64,000 bases of DNA, taken from Hybos culiciformis (Eukaryota; Arthropoda; Insecta; Diptera; Hybotidae). The stretch spans positions 51,107,678 through 51,171,677 of the forward strand of contig OZ023274.1 of the NCBI GenBank assembly GCA_964007475.1. Direction: 5' to 3'. This document shows positions 63,724 to 64,000 of this stretch, in pieces. Under the pieces are notes generated by a model that had not been told where the DNA came from, ran no database searches, and was given only the letters and a program-made list of their open reading frames with translations. How positions within the stretch are numbered: position 1 is the first letter of the stretch; each line of letters starts with the position of its first letter. A program made the position numbers and the translations under genes.

Positions 63724-64000
63724 TTAGGATTCCTTAATTGTTTCCTGATATTTTTTCATTAAATAAGATGTACATCTATCATAGGCATTCAATCCTGTAT
63801 GAGTGTACTCATGCACCACTAGAGCTCCTCTACCTTTAAAAGTTTGCTCACAAAATATGCAAACAAGGCTGTTTGAACCAGGATGTTCTTTTTTTTCATG
63901 ATTTCGCTTCGCCTTTCTCGAATTGAACTCTTTTGTACAAAAAAAGCATTTGTAACGTTTTCTGCCAAATTCTGTATGAAGTAGTCGATGTGCTTTTAAT
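63724..64000 (-). CDS. C2H2 zinc-finger protein, C-terminal part, cut by window edge
   Basis: Reading the reverse strand from the window edge gives an open frame of 91 codons ending at a stop at 63724-63726. It contains the end of one finger (an AHRLLHTEF segment), then YKCFFCTKEFNSRKAKRNHE and LVCIFCEQTFKGRGALVVHE, both C-x2-C-x12-H type, followed by THTGLNAYDRC and a short tail. No start Met or splice site is seen within the window, so the upstream part lies beyond 64000. It is probably a nuclear DNA-binding protein; the specific member is unknown. It lies antisense to, and possibly within, the XK-related gene. Confidence 0.82.
   Translation of the reverse strand, partial: LKAHRLLHTEFGRKRYKCFFCTKEFNSRKAKRNHEKKEHPGSNSLVCIFCEQTFKGRGALVVHEYTHTGLNAYDRCTSYLMKKYQETIKES

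Overview
This window is nuclear DNA from an AT-rich animal genome, most probably an insect. The protein-coding genes have many short GT–AG introns, the spacers are dominated by A/T runs, and the gene set is arthropod-like: a BTB–C2H2 factor, a Spn77Ba-like serpin and a GT10 core-type fucosyltransferase. I cannot place it to order from the sequence. I see no bacterial, organellar or viral genes. All gene models were built by hand from splice-site consensus, reading-frame phase and protein family likeness.

Layout: 1-4377 gene-poor; 4378-6177 (-) phospholipase B1-like secreted lipase; 6178-11597 gene-poor; 11598-14780 (+) BTB/two-zinc-finger regulator; 16553-23606 (-) actin-interacting protein 1 (WDR1/flare), whose 3.7-kb third intron contains a complete seven-exon DIPK1/FAM69-type gene on the opposite strand (19614-21727); 23607-24910 a divergent intergenic region with two near-identical foldback elements; 24911-26132 (+) GPN2 GTPase; 26574-28373 (-) serpin; 28374-35886 gene-poor with a defective hAT transposon; 35887-37462 (-) alpha-SNAP; 41254-44484 (+) Regnase/ZC3H12-type RNase; 44909-46075 (+) PEX3; 49671-53524 (-) alpha-1,3-fucosyltransferase; 56412-58806 (-) DCUN1D4/5-like neddylation factor; 62441-62822 (+) 5' exons of an XK-related protein; 63724-64000 (-) 3' end of a C2H2 zinc-finger gene cut by the window edge.

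The genes are mostly unrelated housekeeping functions (actin turnover, RNA polymerase assembly, vesicle fusion, peroxisome biogenesis, N-glycan fucosylation, cullin neddylation), as expected of a eukaryotic chromosome segment, and do not form an operon or pathway. The spacers hold several small inverted-repeat transposons, some with readable target-site duplications. The points most worth checking are the nested DIPK1 gene, a phospholipase B with a substituted oxyanion-hole Asn, a Regnase N-terminal exon of unknown function, and the MITE/foldback families. I did not find a convincing previously undescribed molecular system.
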